Below, piece by piece: positions 1 to 5,886 of a stretch of 10,741 nt of DNA. Position 1 is the first letter of the stretch. Each line of letters starts with the position of its first letter. Origin of the DNA: Candidatus Methanophagales archaeon (lineage in GTDB: Archaea > Halobacteriota > Syntropharchaeia > Alkanophagales > Methanospirareceae); NCBI GenBank assembly GCA_030621535.1, contig JAUXHM010000022.1:1-10741 (forward strand). Direction: 5' to 3'. The notes below the pieces were generated by a model. That model had not been told where the DNA came from. It did no database searches and saw only the letters and a program-made list of their open reading frames with translations. The position numbers and the translations under genes were made by a program.

Positions 1-293
1 TCAGCACCCGCATCCGCCGCATGTTTCGTGAATTCAACCGCTTCCTTTGTGTTGTTCGACCCCGTACCTGCAATCACAGGCACCTTTGAGCAGTCCACCA
101 CCACGTCTATCACTTCCTCATGCTCTTTATGAGAGAGCGTTGCGGATTCGCCGGTCGTGCCGCACGGGACTATTCCCGCTACGCCGCCCTCTATCATGTA
201 TTCCACGAGCCTCCTCAGTCCTTCCTTATCTACTTCGTCATCCTTTGTAAACGGTGTTATAAGCGCCGGATACACACCTTCTATCTTCAACAT
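1..293 (-). CDS. dapA: 4-hydroxy-tetrahydrodipicolinate synthase, N-terminal 97 codons (runs off left edge)
   Basis: Condenses pyruvate with aspartate semialdehyde in the first committed step of lysine (diaminopimelate) synthesis; a cytosolic TIM-barrel aldolase. Translating the minus strand from the ATG at 293-291 gives an open frame to the window edge that starts [15 protein letters not shown]. It contains the family hallmark CGTTGES at residues 44-50, whose two threonines contact pyruvate in the DapA family, and a [10 protein letters not shown] strand-loop near residues 73-82. The Schiff-base lysine and catalytic tyrosine would lie beyond the edge and cannot be checked. The ATG follows the eS17 stop by one base (TGA-A-ATG), so translation is probably coupled and the gene is the distal member of the reductase-uS15-eS17 unit. 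Related aldolases (KDG or N-acetylneuraminate lyases) share the fold; the neighbourhood and sequence favour DapA, but the missing C-terminus leaves some doubt. Confidence 0.9.
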   Translation of the reverse strand, partial: MLKIEGVYPALITPFTKDDEVDKEGLRRLVEYMIEGGVAGIVPCGTTGESATLSHKEHEEVIDVVVDCSKVPVIAGTGSNNTKEAVEFTKHAADAGA

Positions 294-294
294 T

Positions 295-528
295 TCAACT
301 TATGCTATCTATTATGCGCGGCTCTGGCTCTAACTCGGGCTCCGCCACTTTCCCTTTCTTTTTATGCGTTATATACCCCGCTATTCTATTTCTTACACCT
401 TTGCTCTCTACGTTTGTATATTCGTCCACTAATTTCTTATTTAGCTCGAAGTCGTCAGTGCACTCCGCTACTTCCTTTAACAGCTGTTTCGCCAGCTTCT
501 TTACATACGTCGGTTTAACTGTCCCCAC
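295..528 (-). CDS. rps17e: Small-subunit ribosomal protein eS17
   Basis: Archaeal/eukaryotic-type protein of the 30S subunit. The 77-residue product has the eS17 pattern: an N-terminal basic helix ([11 protein letters not shown]), then [13 protein letters not shown], then the conserved [17 protein letters not shown] at about residues 43-59. The remaining ~18 residues are an acidic, proline-containing tail ([10 protein letters not shown]) that is longer than the core of many archaeal homologues. The start is GTG at 528-526, two bases after the stop of the upstream membrane-protein gene; an AGGAGG-like sequence lies inside that gene's acidic C-terminal codons, about 15 nt away. No in-frame ATG near the N-terminus preserves the conserved MGTVKPTY opening. 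The dapA start follows within one base. A short archaeal protein of this composition has no serious alternative identity. Confidence 0.93.
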   Translation of the reverse strand: MGTVKPTYVKKLAKQLLKEVAECTDDFELNKKLVDEYTNVESKGVRNRIAGYITHKKKGKVAEPELEPEPRIIDSIS

Positions 529-530
529 TG

Positions 531-773
531 TTACTCACTCTTTTCCTCCTCTTCTGTTCCACTCTCCGCAACTTCACCCATCTCTATCTCTTCTTCTCCC
601 TTTTCTCTCACGTCACTTACGCCTATCATCAGAAATACTGCTCCCACCATCAGCACAATTATGCCAATAACCCCTTTTATAACTTCCAATAGTGGAATGT
701 ACCAGTGCACTATCCCTGCTACACCTAAAGCTGCTAACACAATGCCTAACAATATTTCTCCATATCCTTTCAT
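531..773 (-). CDS. Small two-helix membrane protein with acidic tail, unknown function
   Basis: I do not recognise a family. The 80-residue product has two hydrophobic segments, about residues 6-29 (ILLGIVLAALGVAGIVHW) and 33-53 (VIGIIVLMVGAVFLMIGVSD), joined by a very short turn. A strongly acidic tail (EKGEEEIEMGEVAESGTEEEEKSE) follows and is probably cytosolic by the hairpin topology. The start ATG at 773-771 has a near-perfect Shine-Dalgarno, GAGGTGAT at 780-787, spaced six bases, which argues that this is a real translated gene. It lies 24 nt after the uS15 stop and ends 2 nt before eS17, so it is embedded in a ribosomal-protein transcription unit. No lipobox, metal-binding cysteines or enzyme motif is visible. 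Whether it aids membrane biology or is only a passenger in the operon cannot be decided from sequence. Confidence 0.8.
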   Translation of the reverse strand: MKGYGEILLGIVLAALGVAGIVHWYIPLLEVIKGVIGIIVLMVGAVFLMIGVSDVREKGEEEIEMGEVAESGTEEEEKSE

Positions 774-779
774 TTTTTT

Positions 780-787
780 ATCACCTC
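780..787 (-). promoter_or_regulatory. Strong Shine-Dalgarno for the small membrane protein
   Basis: GAGGTGAT on the minus strand matches the archaeal 16S 3' end complement (AGGAGGTGAT) over eight bases and lies six bases before the ATG at 773. It fixes that start and supports the reality of an otherwise unrecognised short gene. Confidence 0.75.
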
Positions 788-797
788 TATTCTTACC

Positions 798-1268
798 CTA
801 TCCCCTCAGGTCAAATTCGGCAATTTCAGGCTTGTATTTCCAGTCCTCAGGTAACACGTGCTCCTTCCTATAATACTTCCCAAGCCTTCTTATCTTCGAT
901 TCCGCTAACTGCAGCGCTCTTTTATTATGCACATCGTGCTTATTCACACCGAGGTGTTTTCTTAGTCTCAACGCTGTTCGCATCAAATTCTGGAGGTCTT
1001 CAGGTAGCTGCCCTGCAATACCCTGTTCCTTTAATATCGCCGTTGCCTTTTTCCCCGTAACCTCTGCAACACTTGGCACGCCATAGTTATCCCTCAGCAG
1101 TATCCCTATCTCGCTTGTCGATTGCCCTCTCTCGTATAACTCAACCACTTTTTTCTCCACTTCTTTCGCTGTTATATCCACCCATTCAGGTGCCGTTTCC
1201 CTCAAGCTGGAGCTAATGGGCCTCGTAGAGCCCGATTTCCCCCTTCTCCTTGCATACATCCTTGCCAT
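798..1268 (-). CDS. rps15: Small-subunit ribosomal protein uS15
   Basis: Archaeal/eukaryotic-type uS15, a primary 16S rRNA binder of the 30S platform. The 156-residue length fits the archaeal form, which has an N-terminal extension absent from the ~89-residue bacterial protein. Recognisable stretches are the basic start [14 protein letters not shown], then [12 protein letters not shown] near residue 20-31, and the C-terminal rRNA-binding helices with [18 protein letters not shown] and [13 protein letters not shown]. The ATG at 1268 is preceded by a GAGGGG purine tract about nine bases away. It starts 37 nt after the end of the geranylgeranyl reductase gene with no obvious TATA in the gap, so it is probably transcribed from the reductase promoter. 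In many archaea rps15 lies near recJ-like and rps3ae genes; here it is followed by a membrane protein and eS17. Confidence 0.96.
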   Translation of the reverse strand: MARMYARRRGKSGSTRPISSSLRETAPEWVDITAKEVEKKVVELYERGQSTSEIGILLRDNYGVPSVAEVTGKKATAILKEQGIAGQLPEDLQNLMRTALRLRKHLGVNKHDVHNKRALQLAESKIRRLGKYYRKEHVLPEDWKYKPEIAEFDLRG

Positions 1269-1305
1269 TTTGTCTAACCCCTCTACTTACCTTTTCTTAA
1301 TCTAT

Positions 1306-2580
1306 TTACCTTATCTTTCGTTCTGCATATAAATATTTTATGATGTTTTTCGCCATTAACATAATGATACCGGGATTTTTTAACAGTTCACGAAACACGA
1401 AGGAAGGATAGTCCATATCCCCACGATTCGTTATTCGCTGTATCATATCGTATTTTGACAATGCTTGACACATCCTATCGAAGTCCTTATCGCTGAATAC
1501 ACACCTTAATCGGTGAATCTTCAGTCCAAAAGCCATCTCCGCCCCTATTTCCTCCTGCCATCGCTTTTCGTATCCGTTCAGCAGTTCCATGTTTCTTTCC
1601 CGGCATGCTCTTGCTGCGGCTTCTCCCGCTATCTTACCGCACTTCATCCCGTAGTATACTCCTCCGCCTGTGACTGGCTTGACCTGAGCCGCGGCATCGC
1701 CAACCAGCAATATTCCTGTGCCATCCCCGGCTTTTACGGTCTTCTGCCTTTCGATCGGAATGGGGATTGCCCCTGCAGTAAACTTTGATTGTGTGCCTTT
1801 GTATTTCGCTGCGATGATTGGATGCCCGGATAAAATTCTTTTTAAAAACGGCAGAGGATTTGGATGCGGTGAAAACCTTTTGTCTATGCAGAGACCGATT
1901 CGAGCCGTTGTTTCGTCAATCGGGATGACCCATGCGAAGAAACCAGGCGCAATGGTTTTACCCACGAAAATATCTGCAACGGGTTCGTGTATTTCGTACT
2001 GCCCTTCTATTTGCACGCAGTTCAGGAAGTTTTTTGTGACGGTTAGCCCCTCTCCTACCCCTGCCATTCTGGCTATTCCACTTCTCCAGCCATCAGCGCC
2101 AATGACCACGTTTGCCTTTATCTCGTTTTCCTCTAAATTTACACCTGCGCTGGTAGTAGCAGCAGCCAGTATCGTTAGCTTTGCGCCATCCCTCTCCCCC
2201 CCTTTCTTCACATGTTTTACTTTGCTGTTCAAAATTAACTCCGCACCTCCGTCCATTGCGGCTTTCGCCAATTCCTTATCAAAAATATCCCGCCTTATGG
2301 CAAAAGCACTCTTCTCGGGAGATGGTACTTCTATCCTCAGCTCATGCGATTGCGAATGAACAATTGCCCCTTTCAACTCGCAGTTTACGAACGACCCGAT
2401 GTTTTTCAGTTCGCTTTCTTCTATTGCTCTTTTGCTTATAAGCCCTGCACACTGAACGGGCTCGCCTATTGCGGAATTCTCTTCTATAATCAGCGTAGAA
2501 GCTCCTGCCTTTGCTGCATATTTCGCTGCCATACATCCCGCTGGACCGCCGCCTACCACGACGATATCGTATTCACGCAT
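1306..2580 (-). CDS. Geranylgeranyl reductase-family FAD-dependent oxidoreductase (archaeal lipid saturation)
   Basis: Flavoprotein of the digeranylgeranylglycerophospholipid reductase family, which hydrogenates the isoprenoid chains of archaeal ether lipids. The N-terminal Rossmann motif is VVVGGGPAG at residues 7-15. The family cysteine lies in EPVQCAGLIS (Cys44). A second FAD-contact segment, VIGADGWRS, is near residue 160, and the GDAAAQVKPVTGGGVYYGM flavin/pyrophosphate motif lies near residue 300. The protein is 424 residues, slightly longer than the usual ~390-400; the extra length is mainly a low-complexity stretch before the GADG motif (KKGGERDGAK to NLEENEIKA). I chose the ATG at 2580 rather than the GTG at 2586: it begins MREYDIVVVGGG like relatives and sits 26-27 nt from a TATA element, consistent with a leaderless message. 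It is the first gene of the uS15-eS17-dapA unit. A related family oxidoreductase with another isoprenoid substrate is possible. Confidence 0.88.
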   Translation of the reverse strand: MREYDIVVVGGGPAGCMAAKYAAKAGASTLIIEENSAIGEPVQCAGLISKRAIEESELKNIGSFVNCELKGAIVHSQSHELRIEVPSPEKSAFAIRRDIFDKELAKAAMDGGAELILNSKVKHVKKGGERDGAKLTILAAATTSAGVNLEENEIKANVVIGADGWRSGIARMAGVGEGLTVTKNFLNCVQIEGQYEIHEPVADIFVGKTIAPGFFAWVIPIDETTARIGLCIDKRFSPHPNPLPFLKRILSGHPIIAAKYKGTQSKFTAGAIPIPIERQKTVKAGDGTGILLVGDAAAQVKPVTGGGVYYGMKCGKIAGEAAARACRERNMELLNGYEKRWQEEIGAEMAFGLKIHRLRCVFSDKDFDRMCQALSKYDMIQRITNRGDMDYPSFVFRELLKNPGIIMLMAKNIIKYLYAERKIR

Positions 2581-2602
2581 AAGCACAACAAATCACGCAT
2601 CC

Positions 2603-2610
2603 TTTTATAT
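2603..2610. promoter_or_regulatory. Shared TATA element between geranylgeranyl reductase and rpl24
   Basis: The plus strand reads TTTTATAT and the minus strand ATATAAAA, so both directions resemble an archaeal TATA box. Its centre is 26-27 nt from the ATG of the reductase (2580, minus) and about 30 nt from the ATG of rpl24 (2637, plus). Archaeal start sites lie about 25-27 nt from the TATA centre, so both messages are predicted to be leaderless or nearly so. No other good TATA fits the 56-nt gap in either direction; TTTAATAAT at 2619-2627 is too close to rpl24. Confidence 0.6.
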
Positions 2611-2636
2611 TTGAATACTTTAATAATTGAAAAGAG

Positions 2637-2987
2637 ATGAAATCTAAACAACCGAGAAAACAAAGGAAAGTAAGATACAATGCGCCTCTGCATGTAAGGC
2701 ACAAGTTCATGAGTGCACCCCTTTCCAAAGACCTGCAAGGCAAATACGCGAAGAGAAATGTCCCTGTGAGAAAGGGTGATACGGTAACGGTAGTTCGGGG
2801 TGACGATAAAGGTAAAGAAGGAAAGGTAAGGACGGTAGACTTAAAGCGCGAACGGATAACAGTGGAAGGCGTTGTCGTTGCGAGGTCTGATTTATCCGAA
2901 GTGCCACGATCCATACATCCTTCTAATGTCGTGATAAAAAAGTTGGAACTAAAAGATAAGCTAAGAGAAAGCGCATTGTCGCGATGA
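2637..2987 (+). CDS. rpl24: Large-subunit ribosomal protein uL24
   Basis: uL24 is an early-assembling 50S protein near the exit tunnel. The 116-residue product matches the archaeal/eukaryotic form: a basic N-terminus ([19 protein letters not shown]), the [13 protein letters not shown] segment at about residues 21-33, and a KOW motif from about 43 to 77 ([19 protein letters not shown] then KVRTVD). It ends with a [12 protein letters not shown] segment. It is the only plus-strand gene in the left 8 kb and is flanked by a divergent lipid gene and a convergent HD gene. In most archaea rpl24 lies in the spc ribosomal cluster between rpl14 and rps4e, so this location is unusual. No clear Shine-Dalgarno precedes the ATG; the spacing to the TATA element predicts a leaderless or nearly leaderless transcript. 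An inverted repeat starts three bases after the stop and may mark its 3' end. Confidence 0.95.
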   Translation: MKSKQPRKQRKVRYNAPLHVRHKFMSAPLSKDLQGKYAKRNVPVRKGDTVTVVRGDDKGKEGKVRTVDLKRERITVEGVVVARSDLSEVPRSIHPSNVVIKKLELKDKLRESALSR

Positions 2988-2990
2988 AAA

Positions 2991-3075
2991 AACCACGAGA
3001 TTAGCACAAGAAAGTGGGACTGAAAACGGGTTGTTATTATTGTTCTCTCGTGAAAATCTGTGTAATCTGGTGGTT
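2991..3075. repeat. Imperfect inverted-repeat element, copy 1 (short form)
   Basis: The left arm at 2991-3013 starts AACCACGAGATTA. The right arm at about 3042-3075, read in reverse complement, starts AACCACCAGATTACACAG. They pair around a ~28-nt centre. The same arms occur in copy 2 at 4232-4347. The left arm here lacks one ~10-nt internal unit that the other three arms carry. The element fills the gap between the convergent ends of rpl24 (stop 2987) and the HD gene (stop 3098), so either transcript would end in a hairpin. It may act as a 3' processing or termination signal or be a non-autonomous mobile remnant; sequence alone does not decide. Confidence 0.8.
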
Positions 3076-3097
3076 ACTCATTTTGTATTTTGCAATG

Positions 3098-3661
3098 TTA
3101 TCTCCCCCTCACTTCCTCATACAGCTTCTTCGTTCTATTTATAGAAGGGTGCGCTTCACCAAACTTAGTCTTTAAATCCTCTATTGCTTCTTCTATGCCC
3201 GTTCTCCTCGTTCCGTCAATCAGGTTATCCGCACATGCAACTATCTTCTCTTCGCGCGTACCAGGCATAAAATCTACAGGTGGCAGCCCCATTTCCTTTG
3301 CCTCCTCCGCTGTTATTCCCGCGCCTATGTGCCTTTGAATTATCCTTACCACGGGCGCCTCCAGCCCCAATTCCTTTGCTATTTCTCCACCTACGAACCC
3401 GTGATTCAGACCATGAGAGCGAGCTCTGCCTATATCATGCAGCAACGCCCCCGTGAAAACCAGTTTTTCATTTACGCTATCACTATCACGACCATGACCA
3501 CGAGAACGAGCTCGATTTTCACGGTAGTTATAATCAATAGCGAGTTCCAACGCGAGTTCTGCAACCGCTATACAATGCTCCACGACCGATTCATCACATC
3601 CAACTTCCCTCAGTAACGGTATGCAGTCGCCCCTTATCCTTTCTTTATCTCGCGCTTCCAC
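3098..3661 (-). CDS. HD-domain metal-dependent hydrolase, archaeal type
   Basis: The 187-residue protein has the HD-superfamily metal ligands in order: His29 (VVEHCIAVAELALE), the His75-Asp76 pair in GALLHDIGRARSHGLNHG, a further His111 in IIQRHIGAG, and Asp145 in IVACADNLIDG. Such proteins hydrolyse phosphate esters of nucleotides or related substrates; the substrate of this archaeal group is not evident. It contains an unusual Arg/Ser/Gly-rich insertion (about residues 47-64, RENRARSRGHGRDSDS) between the first histidine helix and the HD helix. At DNA level this repeats the segment coding RARSHG downstream. Start is GTG at 3661, because no in-frame ATG precedes His29. The start lies inside the end of the TFE gene (28-nt overlap), so the two are co-transcribed and probably translationally coupled. 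An inverted repeat follows the stop by about 20 nt. Confidence 0.88.
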   Translation of the reverse strand: MEARDKERIRGDCIPLLREVGCDESVVEHCIAVAELALELAIDYNYRENRARSRGHGRDSDSVNEKLVFTGALLHDIGRARSHGLNHGFVGGEIAKELGLEAPVVRIIQRHIGAGITAEEAKEMGLPPVDFMPGTREEKIVACADNLIDGTRRTGIEEAIEDLKTKFGEAHPSINRTKKLYEEVRGR

Positions 3662-4143
3662 TTCTCTATCTCTTCGATCTTCTCTTCTAACTCACTTATT
3701 AAATCCTGATTATCCACGTATTCGAAATTTGAGTTGCATTCGTCACACCTGAAGTCTTTCGCTGCCGCTTCTTCAAAAGAAATACGCTGACAGCCGCACT
3801 GGTAAAACACCCCTTTACGTTCATCTTCTAGCTGGCTCTTTAATCCCGTTAGCAGTCCATCCGCTTCGTCCCCCATTATCTTTTTTATATTGTCGTAATT
3901 GAAGCGCCACAGATATGTTATCCAGCCACTAGTATCATCACGTTCCGTCCTGTATTCGGCTATTCTGTTCTCATACAACGTGTATAAAACCTTTCTTACG
4001 GCAGTGAGCTTTGTATCGCTTAACCTTGCGATTTCCTCATCTGTTATTTCTCCCTCTGGGACGTTCTCCATTATCTTCATCCCTTCTTCCCCTATCATCT
4101 TCCTGAAATATTCCCGCACGATGAATTTACTTGTCTCGAACAT
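3634..4143 (-). CDS. tfe: Transcription initiation factor E, alpha subunit (TFE)
   Basis: TFE helps RNA polymerase open promoters and stabilises the melted complex, as the archaeal counterpart of TFIIE-alpha. The 169-residue protein has the family layout: an N-terminal winged helix of about 80 residues (ITDEEIARLSDTKLTAVRKVLYTLYENRIAEY at about 33-64), the conserved SGWITYLWRF at 72-81, a linker, a zinc ribbon with Cys116, Cys118, Cys133 and Cys136, and an acidic coiled C-terminal helix (ELEEKIEEIEKWKREIKKG). The first cysteine pair is spaced C-x-C rather than the more usual C-x2-C; zinc binding may still occur. The ATG at 4143 is 26-27 nt from a TATA box and has no convincing Shine-Dalgarno, predicting a leaderless message. 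It overlaps the HD gene and heads that two-gene unit. Confidence 0.95.
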   Translation of the reverse strand: MFETSKFIVREYFRKMIGEEGMKIMENVPEGEITDEEIARLSDTKLTAVRKVLYTLYENRIAEYRTERDDTSGWITYLWRFNYDNIKKIMGDEADGLLTGLKSQLEDERKGVFYQCGCQRISFEEAAAKDFRCDECNSNFEYVDNQDLISELEEKIEEIEKWKREIKKG

Positions 4144-4166
4144 CCGCGATGTTTCACCATTAAAGA

Positions 4167-4172
4167 ATATAA
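4167..4172 (-). promoter_or_regulatory. TATA box of the TFE-HD unit
   Basis: The minus strand reads ATCAAAAGTTATATTC, with an A-rich stretch before TTATAT that resembles a BRE followed by a TATA box. The TATA centre is 26-27 nt from the A of the TFE ATG, which places transcription start at or within a base or two of the start codon. This implies a leaderless mRNA. Confidence 0.65.
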
Positions 4173-4231
4173 CTTTTGATTAAATTAACCTTTCGTAATT
4201 TCTCTCTTTAACCCAACTCGATGTGATTACA

Positions 4232-4347
4232 AACCACGAGATTTCACAAGATTAACACAAGACCAGAAATCAGAGAGAAGAAAATCGATTCCGGCTATTT
4301 GATCTAAATTGCTTTTTCTTGTGAAAATCTGTGTAATCTTGTGGTTA
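4232..4347. repeat. Imperfect inverted-repeat element, copy 2 (long form)
   Basis: The left arm at 4232-4262 begins AACCACGAGATTTCACAAG. The right arm at about 4313-4347, in reverse complement, begins AACCACAAGATTACACAG and ends TTTTCACAAGA. Over 31 nt the arms differ at about four positions plus one single-base gap. They enclose a ~50-nt centre unlike that of copy 1. The arms are built of ~10-nt units of the form CACARATTWT. The right arm begins 13 nt after the rrp42 stop, so the proteasome-exosome transcript would run into this hairpin; the element also lies upstream of the TFE promoter. No target-site duplication is obvious by eye. Confidence 0.85.
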
Positions 4348-4360
4348 CTTTTCGGAATCT

Positions 4361-5134
4361 CTACAAATACTTTTTCCTTATTTCCCCTGCTTTTTCTATC
4401 CCTATCTCCACCATTTCGGCTATCTGTGCTTCCTTTAGCCCGCCACTACCGCTCTTTTGCATCCCGGATAGCGTGCCATCGGCATTTGAAATCACCGTTA
4501 CGCTGCTTGCAGCTGCATTTCCCTCATCGAAACTCGGGTCAACTAAGATATTCCCCTCGATTTCTACTGTCGTTACTGCAACAGGTGTATCCCGCATCGG
4601 CAGTGTGTTTTCACCTGTTAAGCCATATCGCTCATTAGGTATGCGGAGGTTCAGAAGAGAAGCAATGGCACCCAACGCAGCGGCATCCACCAGGTTACCG
4701 TTGTCATCCAACACGTGTATGTCTATAAAAACCATCCATACCTTCTCTCCTTTTTCTATACATAATTTATCCAGGTCTATTGTTTCCGACCCGCGAATGC
4801 CACGGTCTACCACTCTCGCGAGTTGTATGCTGTTCTCATTCGGCGGTCCGGACTCAAATTTGGGTGATGCCAAAGGAACAAGCTCCGTATTCGTTATTAT
4901 CACTCCTTTATCCGGCGTATCGGGGAAAGGTGTGCCAAGTTCGACTTTTACGCCTACTAAAACTTCCGTATCTCCTATTTTCACACGTGCTGAACCTTCT
5001 GCGCGTTTTATTACGTCTCGCTCTACGCTTATATCTCGGTATTCGCGAAATCCTCTGCCGTCTTCTCGCTTCCCGTTTTTCACCAGGTCGCATACATAAT
5101 CGGTCCTTACATCATTCACGATTTCAAGTCCCAT
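4361..5134 (-). CDS. rrp42: Exosome complex subunit Rrp42 (non-catalytic RNase PH ring member)
   Basis: Rrp42 pairs with Rrp41 in the hexameric RNase PH-like ring of the archaeal exosome, a phosphorolytic 3'-5' RNA degradation and tailing machine. It lacks its own phosphate-binding site but helps bind RNA. The 257-residue product carries family segments: NGKREDGRGFREYRDI near residue 20-35, GVKVELGTPFPDTPD, then ESGPPNENSIQLARVVDRGIR, and WMVFIDIHVLDDNGNLVDAA. The length fits archaeal Rrp42. The ATG at 5134 has a strong AGGAGG at 5142-5147 spaced seven bases, inside the glutamate-rich end of rrp41; the gap between the genes is only 2 nt. It is the last gene of the operon here. In many euryarchaea rpl37ae and rpoP-like genes follow, but here an inverted repeat and then the TFE unit do. 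Confidence 0.97.
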   Translation of the reverse strand: MGLEIVNDVRTDYVCDLVKNGKREDGRGFREYRDISVERDVIKRAEGSARVKIGDTEVLVGVKVELGTPFPDTPDKGVIITNTELVPLASPKFESGPPNENSIQLARVVDRGIRGSETIDLDKLCIEKGEKVWMVFIDIHVLDDNGNLVDAAALGAIASLLNLRIPNERYGLTGENTLPMRDTPVAVTTVEIEGNILVDPSFDEGNAAASSVTVISNADGTLSGMQKSGSGGLKEAQIAEMVEIGIEKAGEIRKKYL

Positions 5135-5136
5135 TT

Positions 5137-5880
5137 CTATTCCTCCTCCCTTTTGTTTTTGCCTTCGTAATTTTGATTATATCGCGTGACTAATGCCGCT
5201 CGCTGCAGCTCGTATATCTGATGACATGCACCCCTCGCAAGCTTCATCCCTCGTCCAAATTCTTCTTGTGTCATGCGACCGTCCATTTGCAGCGCGGTTA
5301 TCGTGTTTGTACGTGCGATCATCGCTATCGGCATATCGGCTTCTCCATTATTGTCTTCCGCAGCATTTAAATCCAGTACCACCTCTCCATTTATTTTACC
5401 TACGGCAATCGAAGAAACCAGATCCTTCATTGGTATCCCGGCATCCGCGAGAGCGATAGAAGCCGCGTTTATCCCCGCTGTTCTCGTCCCTGCATCTGAC
5501 TGAAGTAGCTCTACATAGACCTCTATTCCCATCTTCGGATAAAGCTCTCTCATGATAACCGGGTTAAATGCTTCGCGACACACCTTCGATATCTCCACGC
5601 TCCTTCTATCAGGTCCGGGTCTTTTTCTATCATTAGTCGAAAAAGGCGCCATATTATACCTGAATTTGACCACCGCCATTTTCGCGTCTTGCGCGTGTCT
5701 CGGATGCATCTCCCTCGGCCCATATACCGCAGCTATCACCTTGTTATCACCTAATTCAAAGTAGCATGACCCATCTGCTCGTTTTAACACCCCAACCTCT
5801 ATCTTTATAGGCCTGAGCTCGTCAAAACCTCTTCCATCCAATCTCTTCCCATCCTTTATAAGTTCTATTTCTTCTTTCAT
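5137..5880 (-). CDS. rrp41: Exosome complex catalytic subunit Rrp41
   Basis: Catalytic RNase PH-like subunit of the archaeal exosome: it degrades RNA 3'-5' using inorganic phosphate and can add tails in reverse. The 247-residue product opens with KDGKRLDGRGFDELRPIKIE. It carries AVYGPREMHPRHAQ, the RPGPDRRSVEISK segment with RNA-contacting arginines, the phosphate-site motif SDAGTRTAGINAA, and the acidic catalytic stretch AAEDNNGEADMP holding the aspartates conserved in active Rrp41 proteins. All expected catalytic positions appear intact, so the enzyme should be active. The C-terminus ends in a charged tail (NYEGKNKREEE) whose codons also hold the rrp42 Shine-Dalgarno. The ATG at 5880 lies 6 nt after the rrp4 stop, with a GAGGAT-like site about ten bases upstream. 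Confidence 0.97.
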   Translation of the reverse strand: MKEEIELIKDGKRLDGRGFDELRPIKIEVGVLKRADGSCYFELGDNKVIAAVYGPREMHPRHAQDAKMAVVKFRYNMAPFSTNDRKRPGPDRRSVEISKVCREAFNPVIMRELYPKMGIEVYVELLQSDAGTRTAGINAASIALADAGIPMKDLVSSIAVGKINGEVVLDLNAAEDNNGEADMPIAMIARTNTITALQMDGRMTQEEFGRGMKLARGACHQIYELQRAALVTRYNQNYEGKNKREEE

Positions 5881-5886
5881 TCTTCT

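Noticed and set aside
120..518. Plus-strand open frame over dapA and eS17
   Set aside because: Antisense shadow of dapA and eS17, both of which match their families closely.
1718..2359. 213-codon plus-strand open frame opposite the geranylgeranyl reductase
   Set aside because: Antisense shadow of a gene with intact FAD motifs; no Shine-Dalgarno or domain supports it.
2573..3007. 144-codon minus-strand open frame across rpl24 and its promoter
   Set aside because: It is antisense to a clear uL24 coding sequence and its product is Ser/Leu/Phe-rich with no family features.
2991..4347. Repeat copies as a CRISPR array
   Set aside because: Only two copies 1.2 kb apart, each an inverted pair with genes in between, no regular spacers and no cas genes.
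4232..4347. Copy 2 as an insertion sequence
   Set aside because: At 116 bp it has no room for a transposase and no clear target duplication; a non-autonomous element remains possible but is unproven.
4341..5099. 252-codon plus-strand open frame opposite rrp42
   Set aside because: It is the antisense shadow of rrp42, whose product has clear exosome motifs; the antisense product is Ser/Pro/Thr-rich with no recognisable domain.
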